37,137 bases of DNA, taken from Alphaproteobacteria bacterium. Its GTDB lineage: Bacteria; Pseudomonadota; Alphaproteobacteria; RF32; CAG-239. A program made the translations under genes and the position numbers. Location of the stretch: NCBI GenBank assembly GCA_017464685.1, contig JAFTYO010000005.1, forward strand, positions 1 through 37,137, read 5' to 3'. Under the pieces are notes generated by a model that ran no database searches, had not been told where the DNA came from, and worked only from the letters and a program-made list of their open reading frames with translations. The number at the start of each line of letters is the position of its first letter. The stretch's first letter is position 1. Below, in pieces: positions 24,032-34,800 of this stretch.

Positions 24032-26493
24032 GCAGCTTTGCCTTCTTTTTTATTATCTTTAGATGCATTTTCGGAATTAATATTTATATCATCATGACTA
24101 CTATACAAGATAACCGGTGATTCTTTTTCTTTGCTATCATAACGATTGTAATCACGTCGATAAGCTTTACGCCTTCTATCATAATGAGAACGACGTCCAT
24201 GGTGATAACGACCATGATATTCTTTATCGCTTAGAGATTCGTTGTTTATTTCTTCATCGTTGGCGCCATCAAACTCTGATGTATCTGATTCAGCTTCAAA
24301 AAATTCTTCATCATAGTGAGAATAAGTTGTTGCAACCATATCTTCTGTTGAATTATCTTCTGATTTAACAACCCTAATACGCTCAATTTTATAATCAGAA
24401 ACTGTTTTCAGTTCAGTGTCGGCAGAAATAATTACACTCATCTTATATTTACTTTCTAAATCGCATAGATTTTGGCGCTTTTGATTAAGTAAATAAATGG
24501 CAGTGTCTGTTGGTACATAAACAGTGATCTTTGATGATCTGTTTTTTGTTCCTTCTTCTTCAATTGCTCGTAAAATCAGCATTGCACCTGATTCTGTTGT
24601 TCGAATCACACCTTGTCCATGACAGTATGGACATGGCTGATAATTGCTTTCCATAAATGAAGAGTGCATACGTTGACGTGAAATTTCCAGCAAGCCGAAA
24701 CAACTCATTTTAGCAATTTGAATACGCGCTCTATCATTTTTTAAGGCTTCTTTCATGCGTTTTTCAACTGCCGAATTATTTTTAGGCTCGTCCATATCAA
24801 TAAAGTCTATCACTATCAGTCCGGCTAAATCTCGCATTTTGAGTTGTCTTGCAATTTCATCGGCTGCTTCCAAATTGGTCTTTAATGCTGTTTCCTCAAT
24901 GTCTTTTTCTTTTGTTGCACGACCGGAGTTTACATCAATTGAAACCAATGCTTCGGTCGGGTTAATCACCAAATATCCGCCAGATTCGAGTTGAACAATC
25001 GGATTATGTAATTTATCAAGTTGCGATTCTATTTGAAACCTTTGGAAAACAGGTATTTCTCCGTTTTTACGAGTTTTGATTTTTCTTAAATTGCTCGGAG
25101 ACAATATTTTGACAAAGTCACGAGCAGTTTTAAATGCTTCGTTACCATCAACGATGACTTCTGTAATATCTTTGGTGAACATATCTCTTAAAGCTCGTTT
25201 AATCAGATTACCTTCTTCATAAATCATTGATGGAACTTTGTTTTTTAATGCTCCAATTCTTATTTGATTCCATGTTCTGATAAGATAGTTATAATCACGA
25301 ACAATGTCGGCTCTGGTTTTTTCTTCACCGGCAGTACGAATAATCATCGACATATCTGAACTTAGCGGCAATTCGTTCATAATTTCTTTTAAGCGTTTGC
25401 GGTCGGCAGCATTAGTGATCTTGCGTGAAACACCGCCGCTTTTGATACGATTTGGCATTAAGACACAATAACGACCTGCAAGTGATAAATATGTGGTAAA
25501 TGCAGCACCTTTGTTTCCTCGTTCTTCTTTAACTACCTGAACAAGCAAAGTTTGACCTTCTTTTATCACATCTTGAATGGCAGAATAGTGATAAAGTTTT
25601 CGGGCTTTTATGAGCTTTCTTTGTAAATCAAAATCGTTCTCATTGTCATCATCCGTGTCAACGGCAACTTCATCTTCATCTTCATTGTCATTGTTATCAT
25701 CCGTATCTGCATCATCTTGCGTAACATCTTCACAAACTGACGGTTCTTCATTTTCAATTTCGTTCGCTAAAACTTTGAGTTCGGATTTTTCTTCCTGAGA
25801 GCTTTGTGGTTGTTCGATGGATTGTTCTTCCTTATTTTCCACAGTTTCCGTTGTTTTTTTACGACGAGTATATTTCCTTTTAGCTTTGGCCGGTTTTTCT
25901 TCTGTCTTTTCCTGATTGTTTTCTTCAACTGATATCTTATCATTAACAGGGTTTTCTTCTCGAATTTCTTCCTGTTTGTCTTCAGAATTTGCATCATTAT
26001 TGCCGGAGACAGATATACTTTCTTTTATGTTTGGAATAGTATCTTCTGCGTGAGTAATCATTTCTTCAAGAACTTGTGCTTTTTCTTCTAAGGCTTTTTT
26101 GGCTTCTTCTTCACGAAGTCTGGCTTCATATAAGGCTTTTTTTTCAGCACGAACTCTTTCACGTTGTTCTTCACGTTCTTTTATATATTGCTTTTTACGT
26201 TCAATTATTTCATCAACTTCTCTATCAACAGCATCTATCATTTCTTTAGATATGTTATAATAATCAGGATGAATTTCACCGAAAGCTAAAAAGCCGTGTT
26301 TATTACCACCATAATCAATAAATGCTGCTTGTAAAGAAGGTTCCACACGGATAACTTTTGCAGTGTAAATATTACCTTTAATTTGTTTGCGGCAACTTGA
26401 TTCAAACTCTACGTCTTCAACCTTATTCCCATCGACAATAACAACTCTGGTTTCTTCCGGTTGCGTATCATCAATTAACATTCTTTTTGTCAT
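24007..26493 (-). CDS. rne: Ribonuclease E/G
   Basis: 828 aa endoribonuclease for mRNA decay and rRNA/tRNA processing. The S1 domain begins at about 37 (IKGNIYTAKVIRVEPSLQAAFIDYGGNKHGFL) and is interrupted by a charged insertion (about 78-295: Glu/Lys coiled coil, KRKYTRRKK patch, then an Asp/Asn/Glu stretch), resuming at YHYSAIQDVIKEGQTLLVQV, an arrangement seen in alphaproteobacterial RNase E. Catalytic acidic residues lie in SIDVNSG (Asp520) and VIDFIDMDE (563-569). The zinc link CPYC (C621/C624) is present. The tail is short, His/Arg-rich and acidic, without an obvious long degradosome scaffold, so rng is an alternative name. AGGA precedes the ATG. First gene of the rne-protease-ruvX unit. 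Confidence 0.93.
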   Translation of the reverse strand: MTKRMLIDDTQPEETRVVIVDGNKVEDVEFESSCRKQIKGNIYTAKVIRVEPSLQAAFIDYGGNKHGFLAFGEIHPDYYNISKEMIDAVDREVDEIIERKKQYIKEREEQRERVRAEKKALYEARLREEEAKKALEEKAQVLEEMITHAEDTIPNIKESISVSGNNDANSEDKQEEIREENPVNDKISVEENNQEKTEEKPAKAKRKYTRRKKTTETVENKEEQSIEQPQSSQEEKSELKVLANEIENEEPSVCEDVTQDDADTDDNNDNEDEDEVAVDTDDDNENDFDLQRKLIKARKLYHYSAIQDVIKEGQTLLVQVVKEERGNKGAAFTTYLSLAGRYCVLMPNRIKSGGVSRKITNAADRKRLKEIMNELPLSSDMSMIIRTAGEEKTRADIVRDYNYLIRTWNQIRIGALKNKVPSMIYEEGNLIKRALRDMFTKDITEVIVDGNEAFKTARDFVKILSPSNLRKIKTRKNGEIPVFQRFQIESQLDKLHNPIVQLESGGYLVINPTEALVSIDVNSGRATKEKDIEETALKTNLEAADEIARQLKMRDLAGLIVIDFIDMDEPKNNSAVEKRMKEALKNDRARIQIAKMSCFGLLEISRQRMHSSFMESNYQPCPYCHGQGVIRTTESGAMLILRAIEEEGTKNRSSKITVYVPTDTAIYLLNQKRQNLCDLESKYKMSVIISADTELKTVSDYKIERIRVVKSEDNSTEDMVATTYSHYDEEFFEAESDTSEFDGANDEEINNESLSDKEYHGRYHHGRRSHYDRRRKAYRRDYNRYDSKEKESPVILYSSHDDININSENASKDNKKEGKAAWWRRLIG

Positions 26494-26937
26494 TTTTTTA
26501 TCCTATATATCATATTCCGCATTTACATGGCGGACAATTTATGCATTTTACGAGATAAATGTGAAATAAAACAACAAAACTCTATTTTTTTAACAAAACC
26601 ACATCCAAAACATCGGCAACTTTTATATTGCCGGAAATTATTGTTTTAATTGTACCGAACGGATAAGCAAAGTGATTATTCTTACTTAATTAGTCTCGAC
26701 TTACCTCATTCAAAATATCTCGCATATTTTTCTAACCAGAGTTTGTCAGCTATGTAGCACACAAAAAACATCACATTAAGACTGTTTTTATTATAAATCA
26801 GCACCAAAACATCTGATCAATACCCACAATACATATTTTCTTTTAAATTACAACAATAAAATTCAATAAAGTAAAAACTTTTTAACCGATTAGTAATAGT
26901 TTTATTGTTAAATTGTGCACAAATGTATAGTGATTTT
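26494..26937. other. Intergenic region between divergent rne and amiC
   Basis: About 440 nt, AT-rich. It must hold the rne 5' leader and promoter (minus) and the amiC promoter (plus), but no convincing -35/-10 pair was found for either. A small inverted repeat TCCGC...GCGGA lies about 35-55 nt before the rne ATG. A 35-codon minus-strand open stretch (26582-26689) has no start and is not called. No repeat or RNA gene was recognised. Confidence 0.5.
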
Positions 26938-28191
26938 ATGAAATATCTCAGATTAAAAACATCTGAAAATGTTAAAAGAGTGTTTGCAGTATTTGCTGTA
27001 GCATTTGTTTTTGTAGTGTCTTTTTGTTTTCAAGCCCGAGCCGGAAATATTACTAATATGAGAATCGGTCAACAGGTCGGAAGTGTAAGAATAGTATTTG
27101 AATCAGATAAAGATTTTGATTATAAAGCATTTTTGCTTGATGAACCAAAGCGCTTGGTTATTGATGTTTATAACATGAATATCAAAAAGACTTTGCAAAG
27201 TGAGGATAATAGTTTGATATCGTCTACACGAGTTGGAAAACTTGATGATAATGATAAAAGAGTGGTTTTTGATTTAAAAAAGCCTGCAGTAATTAAAAAA
27301 GCTTTTATTTTGCCACCACAAAGCAATATGAAATGGCGATTTGTGATAGATGTGGCGATTTGCTCAGAGAGAGATTATAAGAAAAAGCTTGGGGCTAAAC
27401 ATGCGTTTAGTAGCTCCGGTAAAAAGGAAACCAAAATTGCTTCGGCTTCGAAAAATTGGTTTTTTAATGAGGAAAGCGAAAAAAAATCAAAACCAAGAAA
27501 AAAAATTATTGTTTTAGATCCGGGGCATGGAGGAAAAGATCCGGGAGCGATAGGTGTCTATGGTAAAACATATGAAAAAAATGTTACTCTTGCTATGGGT
27601 AAAGAACTGAAGGCAATGTTGGAAAGAAAGGGATATACAGTGTATCTTACCAGAAGTACCGATATCTTTATTCCCTTGCGTCAGCGAGTTAAAATTGCAC
27701 AAAAACATAAAGCTGATTTATTTATGTCGATTCATGCTGATAGTGCGTTGAATCGTAATGCTAAAGGATTATCTGTTTATACCTTATCAGAAAAAGCATC
27801 TGACAAAGAAGCAGCAGCTTTGGCTGAACGTGAAAATAAAGTTGATATAATAGGTGGTGTTGATTTTTCTGAAAACTCTAAAGAAATTAATGATATTTTG
27901 ATTTCTTTATCTCAGACTGACAGCCGAAATAAGTCTTCCAAATTTGCATCATATATTGTAAATGAAATGAAAAAATCCGTAAAATTAGTAAACGACAGTC
28001 ATCGATTTGCCGGTTTTGCGGTTTTGAAAGCACCTGATATTCCTTCGGCGCTTTTAGAAATGGGATATTTATCAAACAAATCTGAAGAAAATTTATTGAA
28101 ACAAAGTTCGTATCGCAAAAAATTGGCATTATCAGTGATGCAAGCTGTAGATAAATATTTTAACGATCCTGAAATTGCTGCTCTTTATTAA
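26938..28191 (+). CDS. amiC: N-acetylmuramoyl-L-alanine amidase (AMIN + Amidase_3)
   Basis: 417 aa periplasmic amidase that cleaves the peptide from MurNAc and separates daughter-cell peptidoglycan. Signal segment KRVFAVFAVAFVFVVSFCFQARA, then an AMIN domain (about 30-150, septum/peptidoglycan targeting), a Ser/Lys linker, and the zinc amidase domain: LDPGHGGKDPGA (His197), Glu213, SIHADS (His266) and catalytic Glu374 in LLEMGYLSN. Start: a longer TTG frame begins at 26905, but ATG 26938 leads straight into the basic and hydrophobic signal peptide; neither has a strong ribosome site. The amiC-mrcA-prfB order opposite rne is typical of alphaproteobacteria. Confidence 0.93.
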   Translation: MKYLRLKTSENVKRVFAVFAVAFVFVVSFCFQARAGNITNMRIGQQVGSVRIVFESDKDFDYKAFLLDEPKRLVIDVYNMNIKKTLQSEDNSLISSTRVGKLDDNDKRVVFDLKKPAVIKKAFILPPQSNMKWRFVIDVAICSERDYKKKLGAKHAFSSSGKKETKIASASKNWFFNEESEKKSKPRKKIIVLDPGHGGKDPGAIGVYGKTYEKNVTLAMGKELKAMLERKGYTVYLTRSTDIFIPLRQRVKIAQKHKADLFMSIHADSALNRNAKGLSVYTLSEKASDKEAAALAERENKVDIIGGVDFSENSKEINDILISLSQTDSRNKSSKFASYIVNEMKKSVKLVNDSHRFAGFAVLKAPDIPSALLEMGYLSNKSEENLLKQSSYRKKLALSVMQAVDKYFNDPEIAALY

Positions 28192-28283
28192 ATGTTCACA
28201 CCATTTAAAATTTGTTTTGCATTTTATTTCAGATGCTGTAAAGTAACTTAAGATTAAAACTGTATTAAATAGAGTTAACTCAC

Positions 28284-30707
28284 ATGTTTAAGATTTTTAC
28301 CGCATTGGTCAGTGCCGGAATGTTTTTTGCTACACTTGTTTTGGTGGCACTGATTGTTTTTTTCAATAAGCTAAGTTTGGAGCTTCCTGATTATCGTCAG
28401 TTAGCAAAATATGAACCTGCGGTTACAACTCGTTTTTTTGCAGGTGATGGTCAACTATTGATGGAATATGCGGCTGAGAAACGTTTGTTTGTGCCAATTG
28501 ATAAAATTCCCGAGCGTGTAAAACAAGCATTTATATCCGCTGAAGATAAACATTTTTACTCTCACGGCGGGATTGATTTTATCGGTATAGCAAGAGCAGT
28601 AATTAATAACCTTAAAAATATGGGAAAAGGGCGACGCCCTGCTGGTGCATCTACCATAACTCAACAAGTAGCAAAAAACTTTTTACTTAGTTCGGAAGTG
28701 TCATATGTGCGTAAAATCAAAGAAGCCATATTGGCACATCGTATGAATAAATCTTTTACTAAAGACCATGTGCTTGAATTATATTTAAACGAAATTTATC
28801 TGGGAAATCGGTCTTATGGTGTTGCTGCAGCGGCCTTGAACTATTTTAACAAGTCGTTAGATGAGCTGACATTGGAAGAAATAGGTTACTTAGCAGCTTT
28901 GCCCAAAGGACCTAACAATTATCACCCAAAGAAAAAATATGATGCTGCTGTGGCACGACGAAATTGGGTAATCGGCAGAATGGTAGAAGACGGATATGTT
29001 ACAAAAGAAGAAGCTGATATTGCAAAGTCTAGACCATTGGTTACAACGGATAGGAAAACGGGGTTTTTAAAAGATGCTGAATATTATAGTGAAGAAGTCA
29101 GAAGAACAATATCTCACAACCTAGGTGATGATGCGTTATATGAAGGAGGACTCATTGTAAGGACGACAATCAATCCGAAAATTCAATCTATGGCGACCAA
29201 AGCCTTCAGAAATGGATTGATTGAATATGATATAAGACACGGCTATAGAGGTGCAACTCATAAAATTGCAATAGATGAAAACTATAAACAAGCGCTTGAC
29301 GATGTTGTGCTTGAAAAAGGAGCTCCAACTACTTGGAAAAGAGCTGTGGTCTTAGAGGTTGAAAAATCAAAAGCAAAAATTGAAACAGATGATAAATTAA
29401 ATGCTCACATATATCTTGAAGATATTGCTTGGGCAAGACCCCGATTAAAAAATAATGGTATTGGAGCCGTACCAACCGATGTATCAAAAGTTTTAAATGT
29501 CGGTGATATTATATATGTTGAAAAACTTAGCAATTCTAAGGCTAAAAGCGACGATGCTTACGCTTTAAGACAAGTTCCCGATGTGGAAGGTGCCATGGTT
29601 GTAATTGACCCGCATACAGGAAAAGTTCTTGCATTGGTGGGAGGCTTTAATTTTAAAAAATCTCAATTTAATCGAGCCACACAGGCATATCGCCAAACAG
29701 GTTCATCGTTTAAGCCTTTTGTATATTTAACGGCTTTGGAAATAGGGTATTCTCCCAACGATTTAATTTTAGATGCTCCTTTTGTTTTAGATCAAGGTGT
29801 CGGACAACCCAAATGGAAACCGGCAAACTATTCTAAAAAGTTTTACGGACTTATGACTCTTCGTCAGGGAATTGAACAATCTAAAAATTTGATGACTGTT
29901 CGTTTGGCGCAAGATATCGGCATGGATAAAGTGGCTGAAATGACCAAGAGAGTTGGTATAAATGACAATTTACCGCAATATTTGTCGTCATCACTAGGTT
30001 CTGCTGATGCCAGAGTTTTGGATATGACCAGCGCTTATGCCATAATTGTAAATGGAGGTAAAAAAGTTAGCCCTTACCTAATTGAGCGCATTCAAGATCG
30101 TAGCGGAAAAACTATATATAAGTTTGACGAATTTGATTGTGCCGGATGCAATGTGGATAAATGGGAAAATCAGGAAACTCCTATAAAGTCTGATTTGAGA
30201 AAACAAATAATAGATCCGTTTACAGCTTATCAAATGACATCTATTCTGGAAGGTGTGGCAATTAGAGGAACAGGTGCGCGTTTGAGAAGTCTGAAACGCC
30301 ATTTAGCAGGAAAAACCGGTACAACTAATGATAATAAAGATGCTTGGTTTATCGGATTTTCACCTGATTTGGTGGTTGGAATTTATGTGGGATATGATGA
30401 ACCTGTGAGTCTTGGTAAGTTTGAAACAGGAGCTTCAGTTGCTCTTCCGATATTTTATGATTTTATGAAAGAAGCACTAAAAGATGTTCCCGATTATGAT
30501 TTCAGGATACCTGCCGGTATTAAATTAGTTCGTATAAATCCCAAGACAGGTAAACTTTCTGAACCTACAGATAAAACGGTTATTGTTGAAGCCATTAAAC
30601 CGGATTATAGTTTTGATGAAACAAAACAAAGAATTGTCGGTAATGATGAATATACAATGATTATTGATAGTAAAGAGGTCGGACTTCAAGTTGGTGGAGA
30701 ATATTAG
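28284..30707 (+). CDS. mrcA: Penicillin-binding protein 1A (bifunctional transglycosylase/transpeptidase)
   Basis: 807 aa class A PBP anchored by an N-terminal helix (about 8-28). The glycosyltransferase domain has catalytic Glu87 in SAEDKHFYSHGG, then GASTITQQVAKNF, RKIKEA and LELYLNEIYLG. An OB-like insert lies between domains (about 300-430). The transpeptidase domain has SxxK at S474-K477 (GSSFKPF), SxN at S533-N535 (SKN) and KTGT at 677-680 with DAWFIGFSP. It polymerises and cross-links peptidoglycan and is the target of beta-lactams. The Shine-Dalgarno is weak (GAGTTAACTCAC before the ATG). It is 92 bp after amiC and 8 bp before prfB. Confidence 0.96.
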   Translation: MFKIFTALVSAGMFFATLVLVALIVFFNKLSLELPDYRQLAKYEPAVTTRFFAGDGQLLMEYAAEKRLFVPIDKIPERVKQAFISAEDKHFYSHGGIDFIGIARAVINNLKNMGKGRRPAGASTITQQVAKNFLLSSEVSYVRKIKEAILAHRMNKSFTKDHVLELYLNEIYLGNRSYGVAAAALNYFNKSLDELTLEEIGYLAALPKGPNNYHPKKKYDAAVARRNWVIGRMVEDGYVTKEEADIAKSRPLVTTDRKTGFLKDAEYYSEEVRRTISHNLGDDALYEGGLIVRTTINPKIQSMATKAFRNGLIEYDIRHGYRGATHKIAIDENYKQALDDVVLEKGAPTTWKRAVVLEVEKSKAKIETDDKLNAHIYLEDIAWARPRLKNNGIGAVPTDVSKVLNVGDIIYVEKLSNSKAKSDDAYALRQVPDVEGAMVVIDPHTGKVLALVGGFNFKKSQFNRATQAYRQTGSSFKPFVYLTALEIGYSPNDLILDAPFVLDQGVGQPKWKPANYSKKFYGLMTLRQGIEQSKNLMTVRLAQDIGMDKVAEMTKRVGINDNLPQYLSSSLGSADARVLDMTSAYAIIVNGGKKVSPYLIERIQDRSGKTIYKFDEFDCAGCNVDKWENQETPIKSDLRKQIIDPFTAYQMTSILEGVAIRGTGARLRSLKRHLAGKTGTTNDNKDAWFIGFSPDLVVGIYVGYDEPVSLGKFETGASVALPIFYDFMKEALKDVPDYDFRIPAGIKLVRINPKTGKLSEPTDKTVIVEAIKPDYSFDETKQRIVGNDEYTMIIDSKEVGLQVGGEY

Positions 30708-30715
30708 AGGTAGAT

Positions 30716-31811
30716 ATGAAAGCAGAATTTGTAAATATAATTGAGAAGATTAAGCAGTCATTAATACTGCTGAGGAGGTCTCTTTGATTATGATAATGCA
30801 ATTTTAAGATTGGAAGAGCTTAAATCATTGAGTGAAGATCCGAATTTATGGAATGATTCGGAAAGAGCACTAAGAATCACAAGTGAAAAAAATATATTAG
30901 ACGACGCATTAAAATCCTTTGAGGATATGAGTAACAATCTTGCAGATTATGAAGAAATAGCTACTTTTTCTGAAGATAATGAAGAAATGCAAAATGAAAT
31001 TTTTTCACTTTTGGAAAAATTACAAATTGATGTTGCAAGAGCAGAAACAGAAGCTCTTCTTTCAGGTGAAGCAGATGCCAATGATGCTTATATTGAGATA
31101 CATGCCGGAAGTGGTGGCACTGAAGCACAAGACTGGGCTGAAATGCTTTTAAGAATGTATGTGAGATGGGCAGAAAAAAGAAAATTTAAGGTAGAATATC
31201 AAGAAGAAACTGAAGGTGATGTTGCCGGTATAAAGTCGGTTACAGTAAAAGTATGTGGACACAATGCATATGGATGGTTAAAATCTGAAAGTGGTGTTCA
31301 TAGACTTGTCAGAATTTCTCCTTTTGATAGTGCAGGAAGAAGACACACCAGTTTTGCTTCGGTTAATGTTTTTCCGGTGATTGATGATAAAATTGAAATC
31401 AATATAAACGAAGCCGATTGTCGTATTGATACATATAGAGCGTCTGGAGCCGGAGGTCAACATATTAATAAAACCGATTCTGCAGTTAGAATTACACATA
31501 TTCCGACCGGAATAGTTGTTCAAAGTCAAAATCAACGTTCTCAATTTCAAAACAGAGATAATGCGTGGAAAATGCTTAAAGCCAGATTATATGAGTTAGA
31601 AATGAAAAAACGTGAGGATGAGGCCCTTGAACAAAGAGATGCTCAAGGGGATAATGGCTGGGGATATCAAATAAGATCTTATGTTTTACAACCGTATCGT
31701 ATGGTTAAAGATTTGCGTACTAATGTCGAAACATCTGATTATAAAGCGGTTTTGGATGGAGATATTGATATATTTTTACAGGCAGCTTTATCAGCTAAGG
31801 TAGGGCATTAA
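30716..31811 (+). CDS. prfB: Peptide chain release factor 2, with programmed +1 frameshift
   Basis: The gene begins at ATG 30716 (GAGGT upstream), 8 nt after mrcA, and reads 23 codons to an in-frame TGA at 30785-30787. A Shine-Dalgarno-like AGGAGG (30773-30778) stands three nt before CTT-TGA, the classic RF2 slippery site; skipping T30785 continues as DYDNAILRLEELKSLSEDP. The complete product is join(30716..30784, 30786..31811), 364 aa. RF2 releases chains at UGA and UAA: the stop-recognition tripeptide SPF is in RISPFDSAG, and the catalytic GGQ is in SGAGGQHINKTDSAVR. The frameshift lets RF2 limit its own synthesis. It overlaps the next gene by one base (TAATG). Confidence 0.96.
30773..30787 (+). 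promoter_or_regulatory. prfB programmed frameshift site
   Basis: AGGAGG, TCT, CTT, TGA in frame with the prfB start: an internal anti-SD binding stimulator, slippery CTT and a slow stop codon at the same spacing as in Escherichia coli prfB (AGGGGG TAT CTT TGA). Confidence 0.95.
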
Positions 31812-34800
31812 TGAAAAAAATATCAGGAAAGGCATATTATTTCAAAAAGACGGTAGACTATTTAGGTGTAGGTCTGTTGTTGTTTTTGATTTATGCTTTA
31901 TGGGTTTTATATAAAGGACCTTTATCGGTAGATTTCTTAAAGCCTTATATTGTTCAAGCATTAAACTCACAAGGTGCCGAATATTCAATGAATATAGGCG
32001 AAGTTAATTTGGAATTGGTGCGTTCAATTCAACCTGTAAAAATTATAGCTAAAGATGTTGTCTTCAAAAAAAATGATGATAAATTTTCCATTAAAGCTCC
32101 GAGTTTATCTTTGTCTTTTAGTGTCAAAGCTCTGTTAAAAGGTATAATAGCTCCTTCAAATGTTATGATAGAAAATCCGAAAGTTGCAATATTTACTACT
32201 TATGGTGTTGAAAAAGAAAAGTCTAATGAAATTAATAAGAAAAAAGTGGAATATTATATAGAGTGGTATGAGGGATTTTTAGATAGGTTTAATTCTGATG
32301 AGATGATATATCCGGAAAGCTTTATTAATAAAATTGAAGTTAATAATGCAGCTGTTGAGTTTCATGAAGTAGATTTAGGACGTAAACAGACTTTTAAAGA
32401 TGTAAGCTTTGATTTTGAACGTAATTTTACTAATTTAGAACTCAAAGCAGACGGGTTATTAGATAAGACAGATAGACTTGTAGCTTTGAACTTAAAAGGT
32501 GATTACAGTACATTAAAAAACAAACTCAAATTAAATTTTGAATTTTCAGATTTTATAGTTTCCGATTTTTTAGGATATAACGATGAAACAAAATTTTATA
32601 TAGATGTTCCAATAGATGGTAAAATTAAGTCAGAGATAGATTTTGCACAAATTATAGATAACAAGGAAAATGTTTTAGATTATATCGATAATATTGTAGA
32701 AAATATTGGTTTTGAAGTAAAAGGTGGTGGCGGAAAAATAATTTTTAATAAGGACGAACGGTTTAATTATGCCATAGATTCATTTATCCTAGAGGGCAAT
32801 ATTACGGGTGGTCTTGATTCAATTACTATAAAAAATGCTGATTTTGAAACAGCAGGTCAAAAAACAAGATTAGGATTGGATGTATCAGGTTATAAAAAGT
32901 ATTTTTTTGAAAATTCTTTAAAAGATTTAAAAATTATATTTACATCTCAAATTAATGAGTTTGAATTAGTTGATTTATCAAAATTTTGGCCCAGATATTT
33001 AGCAGAACCGGCATGGCAATGGTGCAAAGATAATTTGATAGGAGGACAAGCTAAGAACGGAAAATTTGTATTTAAATTTAATTATGATGAAGATAAAAAT
33101 AAACTTTATATGTCTTCATTAGATGGAATTGCTGATCTTATTGACGGCGATTTGACATATCTTGAAGGAATGCCTGTGGTTAATCACGTTTATGGAGTAG
33201 CAAAGTTTAATAACTCTTCAATTGATATATATATAGATAAAGGGGTTTCAGATGGTGTTATGGTCAACAAAGGTAGAGTTTTATTGTATGATTTAAATAC
33301 AGATCATAATTATATAGATATTCAAATTAATGGAAATTCAACAGTTAGCGATGCCTTAAAATTTATAGATAACCCACCTTTAGAATTTGCATCATCAATG
33401 GGTGTAAACCCTGAAAATGTTTTTGGTGATGTTGATATAGAATTGGGGCTTAATTTTGAACTTCATAGAGCTCTTACACCACAAGAAATAAAAGTTGATG
33501 TCAAAGCTAATTTGAAGGATGTTAGGATAGAGAATATTGCCGATAAAAAGGATTTAACAGCAGATAACCTTAATGTAGAAGTTAATTCTAAGGGATTTAT
33601 AGTTATTGGTGATGCCCTTTTTGACGGTATAGGCATAAATCTTTTTATAAACGAAACTTTTGCCAATAAGACATACAAAAGTAAAGCAAAGATTTCTTTT
33701 AAATTAGATGATGAAGTTAAGAAAAAATTGGGGATAGAAAGCTCTATTTTAAATCATCCGTACATTAACGGATATGCTGATATAACCTCAGATATTACGG
33801 TACACAACAATGATATAATTACTTTAGATGTTAATGCAGATATTACAAATGCTCATATTGATTATAGCTTTTTAGGATTTAAAAAGGAAAAGGGAGACCA
33901 TGGAAATATTAAAACAAAAGTAGAATTAGAAAACGGTAAAGTAAAATCCGTTCCCTCCTTTAGTTTAACTAAAGATGATTTTGCTTTACTTGGTAATATT
34001 ACGCTTGATAAACACGGAAAAATTGGGGTTATTGATATTGTCGATATTAAGGGGCCAAAAACATCTGCTAGCGCAAAAATAGAAATTTTTAATACTCCGA
34101 AAAGAAAAGCTAAAATTAATATTAGCGGTAATAGTTATGACTTGAACACTTTGTTTGATAAAAAAGAAAAGGCACATAAAGAAAATAATAATTCCGGCAA
34201 TGAAAGTAGTTTTAAGGATACGATAGATTCTGAAATCTTTATTGCTGTAAATAGTTTATGGACCAACCCGGATACTCCTATTAAAAATTTTGCCGGAAGT
34301 GCTAAAATTAAAAACGGCGTGGGGCCTGAAGAAATACATATGGTAGGAAACTATGGTACAGATAAATCCATAAAATTAAAATTAGATTATGTTCCCAGAC
34401 CAAATGGTGAACACATATTATCAATAGATTCTAATAATGCAGGAAGCACATTAAGGGTACTGCGTTTGTATGAAAATATGCATGGCGGTATCTTAAAAAT
34501 TGAAGGCAGACATTCTAAAGATAATGAATTTATAGGTCATGCAAAGATAAGAAATTTTAGCATTAAAAATACACCATTATTGGCCAAATTGCTAACTGTC
34601 GCCTCATTTAGCGGTATTCTGGATTTGCTTAGAGGAGAAGGAATTACTTTTTCACATTTCGATGCACCTTTTGAATTTACAAATAAAACTCTTAGAATAA
34701 AAGACGCAAAAATGTTTGGTAATGTTATAGGATTTACAACAAACGGTACATATAATATATCATCGGAACAACTTAATATGAAAGGTATTATATCTCCTGC

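Noticed and set aside
25610-25798. Ser-rich open frame antisense to the RNase E insertion
   Set aside because: The serine runs are just the complement of Asp/Glu-rich codons of the real gene.
26582-26689. Minus-strand open stretch ending FAYPFGTIKTIISGNIKVADVLDVVLLKK, a possible gene remnant
   Set aside because: It is only about 35 codons between two stops, has no start codon or ribosome site, and matches no family I recognise; it could be chance in AT-rich DNA.
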